64,000 nt of DNA from Candidatus Pelagibacter communis (GTDB taxonomy: Bacteria; Pseudomonadota; Alphaproteobacteria; Pelagibacterales; Pelagibacteraceae), in contig NZ_CVSS01000021.1 of the NCBI RefSeq assembly GCF_001180185.1, positions 17,406-81,405 of the forward strand, in the 5' to 3' direction. Position 1 is the first letter of the stretch; each line of letters opens with the position of its first letter. Shown here one piece after another: positions 1-8,432 of this stretch. Made by a program: the position numbers and the translations under genes. The notes under the pieces were generated by a model that worked only from the letters and a program-made list of their open reading frames with translations, was not told the origin of the DNA and made no database searches.

Positions 1-231
1 GAGTTAAAACATAGAACATTAACCTCTCAATGTGTAACTGAACATACTTTATTTAGAGAAGAAACTCGTTGGCCTGGTTATTATTATAGAGGTGATCATA
101 TGAAACTTGATGATGATAATTGGCATTGTTTGACAGTTTCTAGACGAGATCCTAAAACAGGAAAGTTTACAATGGAAAAAGTTCCTGTTTACCATATCGT
201 AGATGAGAAAGAAAAGAAGAAGGCGTCATAA
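1..231 (+). CDS. aprA: adenylylsulfate (APS) reductase alpha subunit, C-terminal fragment
   Basis: Only the last 76 residues are present; the gene begins upstream of the window. The visible peptide carries the AprA C-terminal pattern FREETRWPGYYYR followed by WHCLTVSRRDP and a Tyr-His-Ile-Val near the end, then a lysine-rich tail. AprA is the FAD subunit of the AprAB iron-sulfur flavoenzyme, which interconverts sulfite plus AMP and adenosine 5'-phosphosulfate in the cytoplasm. In an aerobic heterotroph it most likely runs in the sulfite-oxidising direction. This matches the sulfite-releasing enzymes SuyAB and Xsc encoded just downstream. Frame and stop (TAA at 229-231) are unambiguous. The family call rests on remembered AprA C-termini, not on an alignment. 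Confidence 0.85.
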   Translation, partial: ELKHRTLTSQCVTEHTLFREETRWPGYYYRGDHMKLDDDNWHCLTVSRRDPKTGKFTMEKVPVYHIVDEKEKKKAS

Positions 232-248
232 TTATCTGAAGAAATTTT

Positions 249-599
249 ATGGATCTTTTAGCAAAATCAGACGATGAGATTTTTGCAATCGCTAAACCTT
301 TTTGGGAAAATTTAGTTAAAACCTCAAATATGAAGGATTATGGAGGTTTTACTAAAGATTTTTCTACTCAAATGTTATTTGGTGCTAATGAAGTTGAACT
401 AGGTAAACAGTGGGCAAACAACAAGATTATTACTAACTTGAATGAAACTTATAAACCTTTTGGTACCTTGAGGAGAGGTGAGCATGTAACCGTTTTGATT
501 AAACAGACCAACAAAGAAATACCAGGAGAATTTTTGGGAAGATTGGTATTGGGAATTGAAGACGGTGAAGTAAAGATTTTTGGGGCCACAATATATTAA
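249..599 (+). CDS. small conserved-looking protein following aprA, function unknown
   Basis: A 116-residue soluble protein starting 17 bases after the aprA stop, in the same direction and almost certainly in the same transcript. No signal peptide, membrane segment or cysteine cluster is seen. The N-terminal half (AKPFWENLVKTSN, with a Phe/Trp-rich helix) followed by a beta-rich C-terminal half ending GEVKIFGATIY faintly suggests a small alpha+beta domain of the NTF2/SnoaL type. That is a guess from residue pattern only. I do not recognise the family. Tight linkage to aprA suggests an accessory role in APS reductase assembly or sulfite handling (inference). Confidence 0.75.
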   Translation: MDLLAKSDDEIFAIAKPFWENLVKTSNMKDYGGFTKDFSTQMLFGANEVELGKQWANNKIITNLNETYKPFGTLRRGEHVTVLIKQTNKEIPGEFLGRLVLGIEDGEVKIFGATIY

Positions 600-643
600 T
601 TTAAGTTTGACAATTTTTTTACTAGGTGTATTGAAAGATATAG

Positions 644-778
644 ATGCACTTTTCAAAAATAAAAATACCTCAAAAATTAATTAATTATAAAACAACGATT
701 TATAAAACAGGAATTTTTTCAGCTATAGCTGCTTGTTGGAGTGTTATCTTATTGGGAACTTTCTTAACTTTAAAATAA
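644..778 (+). CDS. 44-residue single-pass membrane peptide between aprA and the TauE exporter
   Basis: An ATG at 644 opens a 44-codon frame ending in TAA at 776-778. The peptide has a basic N-terminus (MHFSKIKIPQKLINYK) and one hydrophobic helix (about residues 23-43, GIFSAIAACWSVILLGTFL), ending in lysine. This is the layout of a small inner-membrane protein with its N-terminus in the cytoplasm. It sits 44 bases after the previous gene and 24 bases before the TauE/SafE gene. Because APS reductase needs an electron partner at the membrane, this could be an anchor or exporter helper. Nothing in the sequence proves that. The short length makes the gene call itself moderately uncertain. Confidence 0.55.
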   Translation: MHFSKIKIPQKLINYKTTIYKTGIFSAIAACWSVILLGTFLTLK

Positions 779-802
779 GTTAAAAAAAGTTTTTTATTAT
801 TG

Positions 803-1888
803 ATGGAAGTTTTTTTACCTATAGCCCAAGTTTTTATTAATCCAGTAGAGATACTTTTGTTAAGTGCGATAGTCGGTGTCCTTTCAGGTTTATTTGGTGT
901 AGGTGGTGGTTTTTTAATGACACCATTTTTAATTTTTATGGGAGTTCCACCGGCTTATGCAGTTGCGAATGAAGCTAATAACATATTAGCAACCTCAGTA
1001 TCGGGGTCTACTACTCACTGGTTAAAAAATACTCTTGATTATAAGATGGGTCTTATGATTGTTATTGGTGGTTCAATAGGTACTGCTTTAGGTATTTATA
1101 CCTTTACATATTTTAAAGACATTGGAAAAATAGATACAGTCATTTCATTAGCATATATGTATATTCTAGCAATAATTGGGACTTTAATGCTGGTTGAAAG
1201 TTTAGGTGAGATCGATAAGGCGAAAAAAAATGTAGTAGAAAGAAAAAAACTTCATGTTCATTATTGGATCCATGGCCTTCCTTTCAGAATGAGATTTCCA
1301 AAATCTAAATTGTATGAGAGTATTTTTACACCTATCATAATTGGATTAGTAGTTGGTTTTATTGCTGCAATAATGGGGATAGGTGGAGCTTTTATACTAG
1401 TTCCAGCAATGATTTATATAATCAAAATGCCAACACGATTAGTTCCAGGAACTTCTTTGTTTGTTACTATCTTTGTAAGCGTAATAGTTACTTTTTTGCA
1501 CTCAATTAACTATGGTTCAATTGATCTGATGTTGGTTTTGTTATTGGTAGTTGGTTCTATTGTAGGTGTTCAGGTAGGCCAAAAACTTGGAGAACAAATA
1601 GATAGTTCTGGATTAAAAGCTTTATTAGCAATCTTATTGCTTATAGTAGGTATAGCAATTGCTTATGATACTTTTTTTGCAGAAGGAATTCAAAACGGAA
1701 CTACTATAACAAAATCTCAAGATTTAAATTTCTTTTCAAATTTTATCAAAGATTTTTCAAAAGATATGCCGTTCTTTTATGGGCTATTTTCAATAATGTT
1801 TGCAGTTTTTTTGGGAATTGGAGCAGCATTCATAAGAAGATTTTTATCTAATTTAAGAAAAAAATATTTACTTAAGACTGCTAAATAA
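803..1888 (+). CDS. TauE/SafE family sulfite/organosulfonate exporter
   Basis: A multi-pass inner-membrane protein of 361 residues with the internal duplication typical of TauE/SafE. The first copy has GLFGVGGGFLMTPFL near residue 30 and the second has MGIGGAFILVPAMIY near residue 190. Members of the family export sulfite, sulfoacetate or related anions. The neighbourhood of AprA, SuyAB and Xsc makes sulfite export the most likely job (inference). A TTG at 800 directly precedes the ATG at 803; I chose the ATG. The 3' end overlaps the convergent YeiH-family gene by 8 bases. A roughly 40-residue soluble linker rich in Lys and His (about 140-180) separates the two membrane halves. Confidence 0.9.
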   Translation: MEVFLPIAQVFINPVEILLLSAIVGVLSGLFGVGGGFLMTPFLIFMGVPPAYAVANEANNILATSVSGSTTHWLKNTLDYKMGLMIVIGGSIGTALGIYTFTYFKDIGKIDTVISLAYMYILAIIGTLMLVESLGEIDKAKKNVVERKKLHVHYWIHGLPFRMRFPKSKLYESIFTPIIIGLVVGFIAAIMGIGGAFILVPAMIYIIKMPTRLVPGTSLFVTIFVSVIVTFLHSINYGSIDLMLVLLLVVGSIVGVQVGQKLGEQIDSSGLKALLAILLLIVGIAIAYDTFFAEGIQNGTTITKSQDLNFFSNFIKDFSKDMPFFYGLFSIMFAVFLGIGAAFIRRFLSNLRKKYLLKTAK

Positions 1889-2951
1889 ATCTTAAATAAC
1901 TCTCAATCGTTAAGATACAAATAATACCAACAGTAACCATTGCTATGAATCCAACTACAAAAGGTTTAAAGCCCATGCTTTTTATATCTTTCAAATTTGT
2001 TGATAATCCTATCGCAGCCATAGCCATTGTTAATAAAATTTTTGAGGAAAATTTTATGATATAAATTATATTTTCCCAATTTGAGTTAAAATTTACTGTA
2101 AATACTTGATCCCCCAAATTTCTTATAATTATCATTCCAACAAAACCTAAAACAAAATATGGGAAAATATTTAATACAGAATACTTTTTTTCGATTATTT
2201 GGCCTCTATTATATAAAAATGCAAAAAGGGGTATCATTATAATCAAAAAAGTATTTCTAACTAACTTTGTAACTGTTGCTATATTTAGTGTTTCTTGGCT
2301 ATTAAATTGCTGCTCATAAATTAATCCTGCAGCTGCAACTTGAGAAGTTTCATGTATAGATGTACCTAAAAAAAGTCCTACAAGTAAAGGTTCTCCCTCA
2401 AAATACAAATTAGCAAAATAAGGATATATTAGCATCGATAGTATCCCAAATAACGTAATATTAGCTATTGCATATGAAACTTCAGTCCTACTAGCTTTAA
2501 TAATAGGTGCAGTTGCCATGATGGCAGTTGTACCACAAACAGTGCTTCCAATTGAAATCAGGTAAGCCATTCTAGTTGGTATTTTAAGTTTTTTTATTAA
2601 AAGTTTAATAATAATTAAAACACTGATAATGCATATTATAATCAATGGAATTGCGATTTTTCCAAATTCTAAAAATTCAAATGGTTTCAGTTGTATTCCA
2701 AGTAATATAATTCCAAGTTTTAAGATATAATCTTTCGTAAAATCTAAACCAGTCTGAAAACTATCTCTTATTTTAAAAAAATTTCCAAAGAACATACCTA
2801 AAAGAATAGCTATCATAGCTGTTGATATAGGACTTTTTTTATATCCCAACAGCTCTATTCCTATAATATTATTAAAACCTTGGGATAAAGTATAAAGAAC
2901 AAATGCAAGAATAATACCTGGTATAAATACCAAAAATTTATTTAATTTCAT
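1881..2951 (-). CDS. YeiH/UPF0324 family putative sulfate/sulfite exporter
   Basis: A 356-residue integral membrane protein with about ten hydrophobic segments. It has the family hallmarks: an N-terminal LLGMFFGN segment, KLGIILLGIQLKPFE (near 77-92), GSTVCGTTAIMATAPI (near 136-150) and GTSIHETSQVAAAG (near 196-210). The family is widely linked to organosulfonate loci as a proposed sulfate or sulfite exporter, but direct transport evidence for the family is thin. It begins 16 bases after suyB and reads as the third gene of a suyA-suyB-yeiH operon. With the convergent TauE gene, the locus has two unrelated candidate exporters for the inorganic sulfur product. Confidence 0.88.
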   Translation of the reverse strand: MKLNKFLVFIPGIILAFVLYTLSQGFNNIIGIELLGYKKSPISTAMIAILLGMFFGNFFKIRDSFQTGLDFTKDYILKLGIILLGIQLKPFEFLEFGKIAIPLIIICIISVLIIIKLLIKKLKIPTRMAYLISIGSTVCGTTAIMATAPIIKASRTEVSYAIANITLFGILSMLIYPYFANLYFEGEPLLVGLFLGTSIHETSQVAAAGLIYEQQFNSQETLNIATVTKLVRNTFLIIMIPLFAFLYNRGQIIEKKYSVLNIFPYFVLGFVGMIIIRNLGDQVFTVNFNSNWENIIYIIKFSSKILLTMAMAAIGLSTNLKDIKSMGFKPFVVGFIAMVTVGIICILTIESYLRFI

Positions 2952-2967
2952 GAAAAGATATTCTTAA

Positions 2968-4134
2968 TTATGCACTTCTATAAAGCTTAGTCATAACAAA
3001 TTCTTTATGACCTAAAGCTTCAGCACAGGTTAATCTTCCATTTGCCACTTTTAAAGTGGTTTTTATAAGTTCATCACCTGCTTCAGACATATTCATCTCT
3101 CTAGAAAGAATTTTAGACACGTCACAATCAATATGTTCACCCATACTTTTAACTGTTAATGGATTCGCAGTTAATTTCACAACAGGCTCAATTGGATTTC
3201 CTACAATGTTACCTTGACCAGTTGGAAACAAATGAATATTAAATCCTGCTGCTGCTTGTAGAGTTACACACTCTGCTGCAGCTGAAGAAGTGTCCATAAA
3301 ATATAAACCTTTACCTTTTTTTGGCTCTTCTGCTGGCTCTAATACATCAACAAATTTACAATTTCCAATTTTTTGAAAATTTCCAAAAGCTTTTTCCTCA
3401 ATTGTTGTGAGCCCGCCTGCAATATTTCCAGCAGTTGGTTGGCTCTCTGACAAATCATCCGTCGCTTCTTTTAATATAAAATCATTGTAAGAGCTCCAGG
3501 TTTTCATGAACTTATCTGAGGCTTCCTTAGTAGCTCCTCTTGAGGCACAAACTTTTTCAGCACCTGTAAGTTCAGAAGTTTCACCAAAACATAAATGAAC
3601 ACCTAAAGGTTCAAGTTTATCCATTAAATTTCCAACTGTTGGATTTGCAGCCAAACCTGATGTTGTGTCAGACTCACCACATTTTACTGATATCCACAAA
3701 TCACTTATTGGACATTCTTCTCTTTGTTTTTCAGATGCCCAAATTATAAATTCTTGAGCTTTTTTTGACGCTTTCATTACGGTTCCAATATCACCTGTTC
3801 GCTCAATATGATAACCTTCTACAGGTTTTCCAGTTTTTGCAATTCCATCGACAATTTTTTTTGTCCATTTAGGCTCTATTCCTATTACAATAACAGCAGC
3901 AACATTTGGATTACTTCCCGTTCCAATCATCGTTCTAAAATGTAATTCTAAATCTGCACCAAATTGCAGTCGTCCATAAGAATGCGGTAATGCTATTGTT
4001 CCTTTGATATTATTTGCTACTGCTTCTGCACAAGCATTTGAAATATCGTCTACTGGCAAAATAATTACATGATTTCTAGTTCCGGCTCTACCGTTTTCTC
4101 TTTTATATCCTAAAAAGCTTTTTGGAATTTCCAT
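2968..4134 (-). CDS. suyB: (R)-sulfolactate sulfo-lyase, large subunit
   Basis: A 388-residue UxaA/altronate-dehydratase family protein. Supporting patterns are the N-terminal [15 protein letters not shown], the [20 protein letters not shown] segment near 149-168, which matches the KCGGSD...ANP signature of UxaA-type lyases, and a later [16 protein letters not shown]. SuyAB cleaves (R)-3-sulfolactate to pyruvate and sulfite in the cytoplasm. The small subunit SuyA is encoded 4 bases upstream as a separate SAF-domain protein, which is the split arrangement typical of SuyAB rather than of fused altronate dehydratase. Adjacent xsc, exporters and aprA strengthen the assignment. Related hexonate or galactarate dehydratases remain a weaker alternative. 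Confidence 0.9.
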   Translation of the reverse strand: MEIPKSFLGYKRENGRAGTRNHVIILPVDDISNACAEAVANNIKGTIALPHSYGRLQFGADLELHFRTMIGTGSNPNVAAVIVIGIEPKWTKKIVDGIAKTGKPVEGYHIERTGDIGTVMKASKKAQEFIIWASEKQREECPISDLWISVKCGESDTTSGLAANPTVGNLMDKLEPLGVHLCFGETSELTGAEKVCASRGATKEASDKFMKTWSSYNDFILKEATDDLSESQPTAGNIAGGLTTIEEKAFGNFQKIGNCKFVDVLEPAEEPKKGKGLYFMDTSSAAAECVTLQAAAGFNIHLFPTGQGNIVGNPIEPVVKLTANPLTVKSMGEHIDCDVSKILSREMNMSEAGDELIKTTLKVANGRLTCAEALGHKEFVMTKLYRSA

Positions 4135-4138
4135 TTAG

Positions 4139-4423
4139 TTACCATTTTTTTGTTTTGACATTATGAACATGAACATGCTCACCTTTTTTAATTGATTTTA
4201 CTACTTTTCCAATATCATGACCATATTTTAAGATTGTGTCTCCTTCCTTTAAATCGATCATTGCAATTTTGTGTCCTAAAGGTATTTCATCCATTGATTG
4301 AATGTTTGTTGAGCTGTCATCTTCCATAATCCAGCATTTACAATCCTGTTTTGGGGTTATTTTTTCGATCACAACCACCCCGACATTATCCTTTTTATCG
4401 TGAATTATGATGTCAGTAGCCAT
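4139..4423 (-). CDS. suyA: (R)-sulfolactate sulfo-lyase, small subunit (SAF domain)
   Basis: A 94-residue protein matching the separate small subunit of UxaA-family lyases. A beta-rich SAF domain contains IPLGHKIAMIDLKEGDTILKYG (its core covers about residues 48-68) and ends with GEHVHVHNVKTKKW. The Gly-His/Val-His-Val-His pattern is characteristic of these subunits. It pairs with SuyB, encoded 4 bases downstream, to form the sulfo-lyase that releases sulfite from sulfolactate. It is the first gene of the minus-strand operon and is divergent from xsc. The 115-base spacer between them should carry promoters for both. Confidence 0.9.
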   Translation of the reverse strand: MATDIIIHDKKDNVGVVVIEKITPKQDCKCWIMEDDSSTNIQSMDEIPLGHKIAMIDLKEGDTILKYGHDIGKVVKSIKKGEHVHVHNVKTKKW

Positions 4424-4538
4424 ATTTATAGTGTCAATTGTTTGTTTGAATTTTGAGAAATCTTATATATTAATCGCGTCAATTAACAAATAGTTTTATA
4501 AATAATAATAATTTTACTCGTTTAGAAAGGCTCTATTA
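4424..4538. promoter_or_regulatory. divergent suyA/xsc promoter region with a repeated GTCAATT element
   Basis: This 115-base AT-rich spacer separates divergently transcribed suyA and xsc. The 7-mer GTCAATT occurs twice in direct orientation (4433-4439 and 4478-4484), 45 bases apart, each preceded by a G/C-containing dinucleotide in an otherwise AT-only stretch. This could be a regulator site, but chance cannot be excluded in such DNA. A clear ribosome binding site, AGAAAGG, lies just before the xsc ATG. No riboswitch fold was recognised. Confidence 0.35.
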
Positions 4539-6320
4539 ATGACAAAAATGACAACAGAAGAAGCTTTTGTAAAAGTTTTACAAATGCACGGCATTGAACA
4601 CGCTTTTGGTATTATTGGATCAGCATTTATGCCAATCTCTGATATTTTTCCTGATGCGGGAATAACTTTTTGGGATGTTGCTCATGAGACAAATGGTGGA
4701 TTAATTGCTGATGGTTACACTAGATCTACTGGGAAAATGTCTATGGTCGTTGCACAAAATGGACCAGGCATAACTGGATTAGTAACTCCAATTAAAACTG
4801 CATATTGGAACCATACACCTTTACTATTAGTAACTCCGCAAGCTGCAAACAAAACTATGGGGCAAGGTGGTTTTCAAGAAGTAGAACAAATGAATTTATT
4901 TAAAGATATGGTTTGTTATCAAGAGGAAGTAAGAGATCCATCAAGAATGGCTGAGGTTTTAAATAGAGTAATAGAAAAAGCAATAAGAGGTTCCGCACCT
5001 GCACAAATCAATGTACCAAGAGATTATTGGACTCAGGTTATAGATATAGAATTACCACCAATAGTTAGATTGGAACGACAAGGCGGAGGAGCTGAAGCAA
5101 TAGATAATGCTGCAAAACTTTTATCAAATGCAAAATTTCCTGTAATTTTATCTGGAGCGGGGGTTGTGATTGGTGGAGCAATTGAAGAAACAAAAAAACT
5201 TGCAGAAAAATTAGATTCACCAGTTTGTTCTGGTTATCAACATAATGATAGCTTTCCAGGAAGTCACCCGTTGGCTGTAGGACCGTTAGGATACAATGGA
5301 TCAAAAGCTGCAATGGAACTTATTTCAAAAGCAGATGTAGTTTTGGCTTTAGGAACAAGGCTAAATCCATTTTCAACACTTCCAGGATATGGAATTGATT
5401 ATTGGCCCAAGAATGCGAGTATTATTCAAGTAGACATGAATCCTGACAGAATTGGTTTAACAAAAAAAGTTACAGTTGGAATTAGTGGTGATGCAAAATT
5501 GGTTGCTCAACAAATCTTTGATAAATTATCCTCTAATGCTGGAGATACCGATAGACAAAAAAGAAAAGATTTAATTCACCAAACAAAATCTGCATGGTTA
5601 CAAAAATTATCAAGTTTAGATCATGAAGATGATGATGAAGGAACAGTTTGGAATAAAGAGGCAAGAGAAAGAGATAAAGATAGAATGTCTCCAAGACAAG
5701 CGTGGAGGGCAATTCAAGCTGGAATGCCTGAAGATGTAATTATTTCAAGTGATATAGGAAATAATTGTGCAATTGGTAACGCTTATCCTACTTTTGAAAA
5801 ACCAAGAAAATATTTAGCTCCAGGTTTATTTGGTCCTTGTGGTTATGGTTTTCCTTCAATTCTTGGAGCAAAAATTGGTTGTCCTAATACACCAGTAATA
5901 GGATTTGCTGGAGATGGAGCATTTGGGATTAGTATGAATGAAATGAGCTCTTGTGCACGAGAAGAATGGCCAGCAATAACAATGGTCATTTTTAGAAATT
6001 ATCAATGGGGAGCAGAAAAAAGAAATACCACTCTATGGTTTGATAATAATTTTGTTGGAACAGAATTAGACCCAAAACTAAGTTATGCTAAAGTTGCTAA
6101 TGCCTGTGGTTTAAAAGGCGTCACTGTTAAAACGATGGAAGAAACAACAGCGGCGATCAAACAATCATGTGAAGATCAAAAGAAAGGTGTTACCACTTTT
6201 ATTGAAGTGATTCTTAATCAAGAACTTGGTGAACCATTCAGAAGAGACGCAATGAAAAAACCAGTAAAAATAGCAGGTATCAAAAAAGAAGATATGAAAA
6301 GACAAAAATCTTTAGTCTAA
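4539..6320 (+). CDS. xsc: sulfoacetaldehyde acetyltransferase
   Basis: A 593-residue thiamine-diphosphate enzyme of the acetolactate-synthase superfamily. The N-terminal PYR domain has the catalytic-type glutamate in VAHETNGG (E50), and the C-terminal PP domain has the metal/diphosphate motif GDGAFGISMN (about 458-467) with the downstream Asn. Long stretches such as YQWGAEKRNTTLWFDNNFVG are typical of Xsc. Xsc converts sulfoacetaldehyde and phosphate to acetyl phosphate and sulfite, the last step of taurine, isethionate and other C2-sulfonate breakdown. It is a stand-alone gene, divergent from suyAB, and ends 5 bases before the convergent acyltransferase. No phosphotransacetylase gene is present in the window. 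Confidence 0.93.
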   Translation: MTKMTTEEAFVKVLQMHGIEHAFGIIGSAFMPISDIFPDAGITFWDVAHETNGGLIADGYTRSTGKMSMVVAQNGPGITGLVTPIKTAYWNHTPLLLVTPQAANKTMGQGGFQEVEQMNLFKDMVCYQEEVRDPSRMAEVLNRVIEKAIRGSAPAQINVPRDYWTQVIDIELPPIVRLERQGGGAEAIDNAAKLLSNAKFPVILSGAGVVIGGAIEETKKLAEKLDSPVCSGYQHNDSFPGSHPLAVGPLGYNGSKAAMELISKADVVLALGTRLNPFSTLPGYGIDYWPKNASIIQVDMNPDRIGLTKKVTVGISGDAKLVAQQIFDKLSSNAGDTDRQKRKDLIHQTKSAWLQKLSSLDHEDDDEGTVWNKEARERDKDRMSPRQAWRAIQAGMPEDVIISSDIGNNCAIGNAYPTFEKPRKYLAPGLFGPCGYGFPSILGAKIGCPNTPVIGFAGDGAFGISMNEMSSCAREEWPAITMVIFRNYQWGAEKRNTTLWFDNNFVGTELDPKLSYAKVANACGLKGVTVKTMEETTAAIKQSCEDQKKGVTTFIEVILNQELGEPFRRDAMKKPVKIAGIKKEDMKRQKSLV

Positions 6321-6325
6321 TTATC

Positions 6326-8302
6326 TTATTTTTTATTAAGTATTTCGAATAAATCATCCTCTATTTGGCTAATCAGGTAGTTCGACCCAAACTTAGATAA
6401 GTGAGTAGAGTCAGAGTATAATAAGTTATTGTCAATTACCTGAACACATTTGGATTTTTTGCATAGGTAATCAAATGGACTAAAAAAATGTATCTTCAAT
6501 TTATCATTTGAAGCTAATTTTGAGTATTTATCTAAAAAAGTGTTCATAAGCTTTTTTTGTTTAAAACTAAAATAAATATCATGATCAATATTGAGATTGT
6601 AAATTTCATGATTTAAGTAGTTCTCACAGTCAGTTTTAATTATATATTGAGGTCTAGCAAAACAAGATAAGGCATCTCCATAAGAAGAATAAAAACCTGG
6701 CACTTGCCCAATTACAATTACATTTTCTATATTTTTAAAATCTTCACTTTTCTTTAATTCTATTATTCTTTGAATATATTTCTTTGCAATATTCTCGATA
6801 TTTTTATCTTTCATTTGATAGCTATAATACCATTTTCCTATGATTATATTTTTTGGAATTTTCTCATCACTTGAACAGTTTGATGCAATTTCTCCTAGAT
6901 TTGGAAATGTTTCACATAATCCTTCTTGAGTGAGATAATTTAAATTATATTTTCTTGAAAAATTTTCCAAACCAAAGTTATATTGTTTACTATGACTATC
7001 ACCAACAACTAAAAAATCTAAGTTATCTCTATCTCCAATTAAACAATGGTCTTTCTTTGAATATTCACTTTCATTTAAATCAGTACATAATCCTCCATAT
7101 TGATTATTTTTATTATTCAATACATTTAAATTTTTTTCAGTTAATCTAAAATCTAAACCATTATAATAATTAATTGTTAAACCTGCTAGGATTAAGAAAA
7201 TTATTGAAAAATTAACTCTTAAATCAAATATCTTATTTTTTTTATCTAAATAATATTTTTCAATAAATCTAAATGAAATATAACTTAATAAAAGTGAGAT
7301 TAAAAAAGCAAAAAACTTAGTATTTAAATTAAGAACTGAATATTTATAATATTTAAAGAAAACATATACTGGCCAATGATACAAATATAGAGAGTAACTA
7401 ATGTCCCCAAAAAAATTAATAAACCTATTTCTTAAAAAATATGCAGAGTATTTTGCCTCTTTTGAGTAAATTAAAAATACAACTCCAAATAAAGGAAGCA
7501 AAGCTATTAAACTTGGAAAGTAATCGTCACCACTTATATAAACTGACGAGAAAAATATTAAACCAAGACCTAAAATAAAAATCGTTTCATTTAAAAAATT
7601 ATTTTTTGATCTTGCTAAATTAATTGCTAATAAACTTCCAAATAAAAATTCAAAAAATCTGAATGGTGATAAAAAAAATAAAGTGTCTTTAATCAATTTT
7701 CCATACAATAATTTATTTTCAAAAATAGGACCTTTTGTAATTATGTACTCTATAAATAATATTGAAATGATGATTAAAAATACTATTAAAATATTAATTT
7801 TTTTTGTTGAATTAAATTTTGAAAAAAATACCAATAATATTGGCCATAAAAAATAAAAGTGAAATTCTACACCTAAAGACCATGTGTGTAGAATTGGCTT
7901 GAATGATGAACTAATATCAAAGTAATCACTTTGTGTCCAAAAATAAAAATTTGGTATCAGAAAAATATTAGAAATTACTGAGTGTGAGAGCTTTGTTAAA
8001 TGATCAGGTGTTAATATTAGAACAAAAGTTAATGTCACTAACATTATCATAATAATTAATCCAGGAAAAATTCTTCGAATTCTATTTTTTACAAAACCAA
8101 AATAACTTAGATCATCATAATCTTTTCTAAGAATAATTTTTGTAATTAAGTAACCGCTTATGACAAAAAAAATATCTACACCTATAAATCCTCCAGAAAA
8201 TGGAACAATTTCATAATGAAAAAGAACCACCAATATTATTGCTAAACCTCTTAAGCCGTTTATCTCTAGCTCATGCTTGGATTTGTTAGATTTTTCAATC
8301 AT
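6326..8302 (-). CDS. acyltransferase-3 / SGNH (OafA-like) O-acyltransferase
   Basis: A 658-residue two-domain protein. The N-terminal acyltransferase-3 domain (about 1-370) has roughly ten membrane helices and the family pattern RGLAIILVVLFHYE, with the conserved His near 28, then GGFIGVDIFFVISGYLI. The C-terminal periplasmic SGNH hydrolase-like domain starts at VVGDSHSKQYN (about 435) and ends with the Asp-x-x-His motif DSTHLSKFG. Such proteins transfer acetyl or other acyl groups to surface polysaccharides, LPS or glycans. The natural acceptor is unknown here. It is monocistronic on the minus strand and convergent with xsc. Its neighbour across the divergent spacer is a carbamoyltransferase cassette, which supports a surface-modification region. 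Confidence 0.9.
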   Translation of the reverse strand: MIEKSNKSKHELEINGLRGLAIILVVLFHYEIVPFSGGFIGVDIFFVISGYLITKIILRKDYDDLSYFGFVKNRIRRIFPGLIIMIMLVTLTFVLILTPDHLTKLSHSVISNIFLIPNFYFWTQSDYFDISSSFKPILHTWSLGVEFHFYFLWPILLVFFSKFNSTKKINILIVFLIIISILFIEYIITKGPIFENKLLYGKLIKDTLFFLSPFRFFEFLFGSLLAINLARSKNNFLNETIFILGLGLIFFSSVYISGDDYFPSLIALLPLFGVVFLIYSKEAKYSAYFLRNRFINFFGDISYSLYLYHWPVYVFFKYYKYSVLNLNTKFFAFLISLLLSYISFRFIEKYYLDKKNKIFDLRVNFSIIFLILAGLTINYYNGLDFRLTEKNLNVLNNKNNQYGGLCTDLNESEYSKKDHCLIGDRDNLDFLVVGDSHSKQYNFGLENFSRKYNLNYLTQEGLCETFPNLGEIASNCSSDEKIPKNIIIGKWYYSYQMKDKNIENIAKKYIQRIIELKKSEDFKNIENVIVIGQVPGFYSSYGDALSCFARPQYIIKTDCENYLNHEIYNLNIDHDIYFSFKQKKLMNTFLDKYSKLASNDKLKIHFFSPFDYLCKKSKCVQVIDNNLLYSDSTHLSKFGSNYLISQIEDDLFEILNKK

Positions 8303-8432
8303 TTTTTTATTTTTTAATAATTTAAATCTAATAATTCAAATTTAATATTTTAAAGAATATCTTGTCCTTCTTTGTTTTTACCTTTAACAAATATATAGTA
8401 TAAATATTTATAAAATTCAGTATTTTAACTAT

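Noticed and set aside
4424..4538. Riboswitch in the suyA/xsc spacer
   Set aside because: No GC-paired stems or known aptamer core are present in the spacer.
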